Below, piece by piece: positions 60,405 through 64,000 of a DNA stretch of 64,000 nt; position 1 is the first letter of the stretch, and every line of letters begins with the position of its first letter. Made by a program: the position numbers and the translations under genes. The notes beneath the pieces are model-generated. The model made no database searches. It was not told the DNA's origin and saw nothing but the letters and a program-made list of their open reading frames with translations. Source of the stretch: Herbaspirillum sp. ST 5-3 (lineage in GTDB: Bacteria; Pseudomonadota; Gammaproteobacteria; Burkholderiales; Burkholderiaceae_D). The DNA lies in the NCBI RefSeq assembly GCF_004804275.1, contig NZ_STGI01000002.1, positions 124,001 through 188,000 on the forward strand. The letters run 5' to 3'.

Positions 60405-61829
60405 ATGAAGCGCGAGACACCACCGATTAATCTCACCAGGCTGCTGGCCGACTTCTGCGCGGATTACGCGCTGCATCATCAATTTCCGGAATCCGCCATC
60501 CGGCTCGCCGAACTCGCCATTGCCGACACCGCAGGCTGCATTCTCGCCGGGGTGAACGATCCGGCGGTCGTGAAGATCGGCGATACCATACCGGACGAGC
60601 AGTCCGGACGTTCGCGGCGGTCGAAATCGGTCCGGCACGCCTTCCCGGTGTCGGCGCGCGATGCCGCGGCGGTCAATGGCTGCGCGGCACATGCCCGCGA
60701 GCTTGACGACAACGTTCTGCCGGCGGCCATCCACTCGAGCGCTGTCCTGACACCGGCGTTGTTCGCGCTGGGAGAGGAGATCGGCGCCAGCGGGGCGGAT
60801 ATCGTGCGCGCCTTTATCGTCGGCAAGGAAGTCAACGCGCATATCGGCAATCTGGTCAACCCGACTCACTATGAATCGGGGTGGAACACCAACTCCACCA
60901 TCGGTGTCTTTGGCGCGGCAGCGGCCTGTGCAACGCTGCTGAAACTCAATAGCGGCCAGATCGTGCATGCGCTGAGCCTGGCCTTCAGCATGTCGAGCGG
61001 TGGCAGCCTCCAGTTCGGATCCGAGGCGAAACCGCTGCATTGCGGGATGGCCGCGGAATGGGGTATCTGGGCGGCGCGGCTGGCGCAAAAAGGCTTCGAG
61101 GGAAATACGGATGTATTGCAAGGAAAGTGGTCGTTCCAGGACCTGTACGCCGGCGGCAAGGGCTGTGTGCCGTATCACGCCGTCCTGTTTCCCGATGCGC
61201 CGCTGGCCATCGATGCGTATCCGCCGGTCGCCAAGCTTTACCCCTGCTGCGGATCATCGCATCTCGGCATCGACGCCATCAGGGCGCTGAGGGCAAGGCA
61301 AACGTTTTCGCTGGACGACATTGTGCGCGTCGATGTGCACATGTTGAAAATCATGAATGAGACCTTGCGTTACCGGATTCCGGCCAATGAAAAGGAAGCG
61401 CGGTTCAGCATGCCCTACTGCGCGGCCGTGACACTGGTCGACGGCATGCCGACGCTGGCGCACTTCACCCAGCGTGCGGTAACAGAACCCGAACCCGCCA
61501 TCGCACGGCTTTTGCCCTTGGTGCATACCCATGTCCGCGATCCGTCGCCCGAGGTGCTGGCCAAGAAACTGATTTTTCAAGGCGACTGTCTTGTCGAAGT
61601 CCACCTGCGCAGCGGCGAGGTCCTGAAGCAGATTGCCGAGCACCCCAAGGGATGCAAGGAAAATCCGCTCACGCCGGATGAACGTCGCGCCAAGTTTCTT
61701 GACTGCATAAGACTGCAATTGGATGAGGCAGGCGCGACGCAACTATATGGCGACCTTCTCGACCTCTTTCATCTGGAAGCGATCGACGGCATCACGTCGA
61801 GTTTCCGGGCAATGGCATTGATCTCGTAG
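60405..61829 (+). CDS. MmgE/PrpD family protein, copy 2
   Basis: A 474-residue paralog of the protein at 51610, in step with it without gaps for at least the first 100 residues (shared blocks SVRHAFPVSARDAAAVNGCAAHA, GFEGN, LQGKWSFQDLYAG, FPDAPLAID, YPPVAKLYPCCGS). At positions 98-100, where copy 1 has LDF, this copy has REL, so the first acidic residue of the ALDFDD block is Glu instead of Asp. The ATG follows a run of CATC/ATCA repeats. A weak ribosome site makes the start less sure. It probably acts on a substrate like that of copy 1 but may differ in activity. Confidence 0.87.
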   Translation: MKRETPPINLTRLLADFCADYALHHQFPESAIRLAELAIADTAGCILAGVNDPAVVKIGDTIPDEQSGRSRRSKSVRHAFPVSARDAAAVNGCAAHARELDDNVLPAAIHSSAVLTPALFALGEEIGASGADIVRAFIVGKEVNAHIGNLVNPTHYESGWNTNSTIGVFGAAAACATLLKLNSGQIVHALSLAFSMSSGGSLQFGSEAKPLHCGMAAEWGIWAARLAQKGFEGNTDVLQGKWSFQDLYAGGKGCVPYHAVLFPDAPLAIDAYPPVAKLYPCCGSSHLGIDAIRALRARQTFSLDDIVRVDVHMLKIMNETLRYRIPANEKEARFSMPYCAAVTLVDGMPTLAHFTQRAVTEPEPAIARLLPLVHTHVRDPSPEVLAKKLIFQGDCLVEVHLRSGEVLKQIAEHPKGCKENPLTPDERRAKFLDCIRLQLDEAGATQLYGDLLDLFHLEAIDGITSSFRAMALIS

Positions 61830-62051
61830 GCGGGCTTATTTGGGCATCCATTCCAATCAGGAATGAATAGTCGAAATTTAATCAATTGCGAATGCGCGTG
61901 GCGGCGGCGATAGTGAATTGCTCGAGGTGGCACGCGTTCTTCAACGCATGCCTTGTCGAGCGCCTGATTGCCAGCGGCCAGCGTATCCCGCCACCGAGAC
62001 AGCCAGTGCCGGCCGATCATTTTTCTGACAACCTCGACTGCATACCTGCCT

Positions 62052-63245
62052 ATGTTATTACTTGATCCGATCGTACAAAATCTGGCCGAGCTTCAACGCA
62101 TACGTCGTGACATACATGCCCATCCCGAGCTGTGTTACGAAGAGGAGCGAACGTCGAGGGTCGTCGTCGAGAAGCTGACTGAATGGGATATTCCGGTGAT
62201 TACCGGCATGGCCGGGACCGGCGTCGTCGGCGTCATCAGGAACGGACAATCGTCGCGCGCGGTCGGCCTGCGCGCGGACATGGATGCATTGCCGATGCAG
62301 GAGGCCAACGCATTTGCGCATGCATCGGTTCATCAGGGAAAGATGCATGCCTGCGGGCACGACGGGCACACCGCCATGCTGCTTGGCGCGGCGCAATATC
62401 TTGCGCGGCATCGAAACTTCGACGGCACGGTTTATCTGATTTTTCAGCCCGCGGAGGAAGGCGGCGGCGGCGCAAAGCGCATGATGGATGATGGACTCTT
62501 TCAGCAATGTCCGATGGAGGCCGTCTTCGGCATGCACAATCTTCCCGGCGCTCCGGTCGGAACCTTCGGTGTGAAGCACGGCCCGATGATGGCGTCGTCG
62601 AATCAATTCCAACTGCGCATTCAGGGCAAAGGCGCGCACGCCGCACAATCGCACAAGGCGATTGACCCGATTACGGTGGCGGTGCAGATTGCGCACGCCT
62701 GGCAGACGGTCATCACGCGCAACAAGGATCCGCTTCAGCCCGCGGTCATGTCGATTACCCAGATCAATGCGGGAAGCGCGTTCAATGTGATTCCCGATGA
62801 AGCGAACCTGCGGGGTACCGTACGCACTTTCCATCCGGGTGTGCTGGACCTGATCGAACATCGGATGCGCGTGATTGCCGAGCATACGGCCGCCGCGTTT
62901 GGCGCAACGGCGGAATTCAGCTTCGTGCGGAAGTATCCGTCGCTCATCAACCATGTGCAGGAGACCGAACTGGCGATCGAGGTCATGCGCTCGATCGTCG
63001 GCGAGGAAAGGGTCGACGTCAGGGATGAGCCGACGATGGGCTCCGAGGATTTCGCATTCATGCTTCAGGAAAAGCCCGGGTGTTACGTTTATATCGGCAA
63101 TGGAAACGGTGATAGCAGAGAGTCCGGCCATGGCGTAGGCCCCTGCGAGCTGCACAATCCGAGCTACGACTTCAATGATGCTCTGCTGCCGATCGGCGCC
63201 ACTTATTGGGTCAGGCTGGCGGAGAGATTTCTTGCTCAGGCCTGA
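62052..63245 (+). CDS. M20-family amidohydrolase (hippurate hydrolase-like)
   Basis: A 397-residue metal-dependent amidohydrolase/peptidase. The metal-binding blocks are HAHPELCYEEERTS, MHACGHDGHTAMLLGAAQYL, IFQPAEEGGGGAKRM, and the C-terminal TMGSEDFAFMLQEKPG. The set is typical of M20D enzymes that cleave N-acyl amino acids such as hippurate, indole-amino acid conjugates or N-acetyl compounds. Start at 62052 (MLLLDPI). It is likely the last enzyme of the import cluster and could release an amino acid and an acid from the imported conjugate. Confidence 0.9.
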   Translation: MLLLDPIVQNLAELQRIRRDIHAHPELCYEEERTSRVVVEKLTEWDIPVITGMAGTGVVGVIRNGQSSRAVGLRADMDALPMQEANAFAHASVHQGKMHACGHDGHTAMLLGAAQYLARHRNFDGTVYLIFQPAEEGGGGAKRMMDDGLFQQCPMEAVFGMHNLPGAPVGTFGVKHGPMMASSNQFQLRIQGKGAHAAQSHKAIDPITVAVQIAHAWQTVITRNKDPLQPAVMSITQINAGSAFNVIPDEANLRGTVRTFHPGVLDLIEHRMRVIAEHTAAAFGATAEFSFVRKYPSLINHVQETELAIEVMRSIVGEERVDVRDEPTMGSEDFAFMLQEKPGCYVYIGNGNGDSRESGHGVGPCELHNPSYDFNDALLPIGATYWVRLAERFLAQA

Positions 63246-63605
63246 GGCCAACGGCCCGGCGCTCAAGCATCGCGCTGGCGCCGGCGCCCACCCTGTTTGA
63301 ATCGCCATGACGGGCAAGTCGCGCACTGCTAGCGCGACGTTTAACACCTTCATCAATTCCAGGCCGACGCCGAACAGGCGCGCCACTCGCGCCATCATCC
63401 TTTCTGAAGAAAGCCGAGTTCTTGCAGGCGTCGTTCGAGCGGGGCTTGAACACAGGCTATTCCTTCACGGCATGGCCAAAGGAAATTTATTCGTTTGCCT
63501 GCAATTGTGCCTGCCCCGATAGTTTCGGTGCGCGCCGCTCTCTCCGGGTGTAAAGGTCCGGCGGAGCGATTTCATTTTATGTACAACTTCAGGGAGACGA
63601 AAACT
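63246..63605. other. Intergenic region upstream of a porin gene
   Basis: About 360 bases. It must hold the promoter of the next porin and the end of the import cluster transcript. No gene, terminator or clear operator was recognised. Confidence 0.4.
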
Positions 63606-64000
63606 TGAAAAAAACAATTCTAGCGCTGGCCATGCTCGGCGCATTCGCCGGTGCAGCCAATGCGCAAAGCAGCGTGACGGTCTACGGGTCCATCGATGCC
63701 GGGCTGCGCAGCCTGACGAACACGAACGCTGCCGGCGACAGCACCTTGACGATGAATTCATCCGGAACATACCGAACCAACCGCCTCGGATTCAAGGGAG
63801 TGGAAGACCTCGGCGGCGGACTGAATGCGCACTTCAAGCTGGAAAGCGGTTTCAACAACGGCACCGGCGCGCTGGTGGGTGATCTGTTCGCACGTACCGC
63901 GATGGTCGGCATCGGCGGTGATTGGGGCACGCTGGATCTGGGCCGCCAGTATTCGGTCACCTTCATCACCAATGCCGGCTTCGAACCCTTCTTCAACAGC
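63606..64000 (+). CDS. Gram-negative porin, N-terminal part (runs off window; TTG start)
   Basis: The first 131 codons of a second Burkholderiales porin. Its signal peptide is KKTILALAMLGAFAGAANA, then QSSVTVYGSIDAGLRSLTN, NRLGFKGVEDLGGGLNAHFKLESGF and TAMVGIGGDWGTLDLGRQYS (shown in pieces). The start codon is TTG at 63606, preceded by GGGAGACG; no ATG or GTG lies near at the right place. It follows the import cluster and may provide the outer membrane pore for the same substrate. Confidence 0.88.

Noticed and set aside
62058-63398. A 446-codon leftward frame opposite the M20 amidohydrolase
   Set aside because: The rightward frame has all metal-binding motifs of the M20 family; the leftward one has no recognisable domain.

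Overview
The window is high-GC, gene-dense chromosomal DNA of a betaproteobacterium. Two Gram-negative porins of the Burkholderiales type, a TctD/TctE-like two-component pair, TRAP and tripartite-style uptake genes and the general gene set fit Burkholderiales. Oxalobacteraceae (Herbaspirillum or Noviherbaspirillum-like) is my best guess, but no rRNA or other taxonomic marker is present. There is no CRISPR array, no intact prophage and no intact transposase.

Layout. 1-5.9 kb (minus strand): a truncated CHASE/PAS membrane sensor, then a compact cluster of a C39-like cysteine peptidase, a RimK-like ATP-grasp ligase, a GCS2-type carboxylate-amine ligase and an N-formylglutamate amidohydrolase. 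Three of these overlap by ATGA junctions. It looks like an amidoligase/peptide-modification system of unknown product. 6-18 kb: a MITE-like inverted repeat, then envelope and stress genes (secreted low-complexity protein, AI-2E exporter family, entericidin, YqjK/YqjE/YqjD-like trio, PilU, a cysteine-free glutaredoxin, an HEXXH protein, cytochrome c, a LapG-like cysteine protease, a phosphoribosyltransferase overlapping a dienelactone hydrolase, DUF2383, a YegS-like lipid kinase). 18-24.6 kb: a two-component system, small membrane and lipoproteins, an exported truncated haemoglobin, a periplasmic superoxide-reductase-like protein and a Fur-box-controlled ferrous iron uptake operon (cupredoxin, FTR1 permease, outer-membrane protein). 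24.7-32.2 kb: core genes (tRNA-His, murI, marR, yip1/ahpD-like pair, fumarase, yqhA-like, acs, tRNA-Ser).

32.2-43.4 kb: an accessory segment that begins at tRNA-Ser(GGA) with a broken tyrosine integrase and ends at a second, more decayed copy of the same integrase start. Between them lie a LacI-controlled gluconokinase/TRAP operon, a divergent phoX/pstS pair with candidate Pho boxes, and a porin. 43.7-48.5 kb: a glycosyltransferase / flippase-like / FAD oxidoreductase / polytopic transferase operon that reads less GC-rich toward its end, probably for a cell-surface glycolipid or polysaccharide. 48.8-64 kb: an ABC1/UbiB kinase-like gene, a GlxA-type regulator, and a catabolic cluster in which two paralogous MmgE/PrpD proteins flank a complete oligopeptide-type ABC importer and a LysR regulator, followed by an M20 amidohydrolase and the start of a second porin.

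Gene starts were chosen from ribosome binding sites, signal peptides and family lengths. Functions come from motif recognition by eye only; no search was run.
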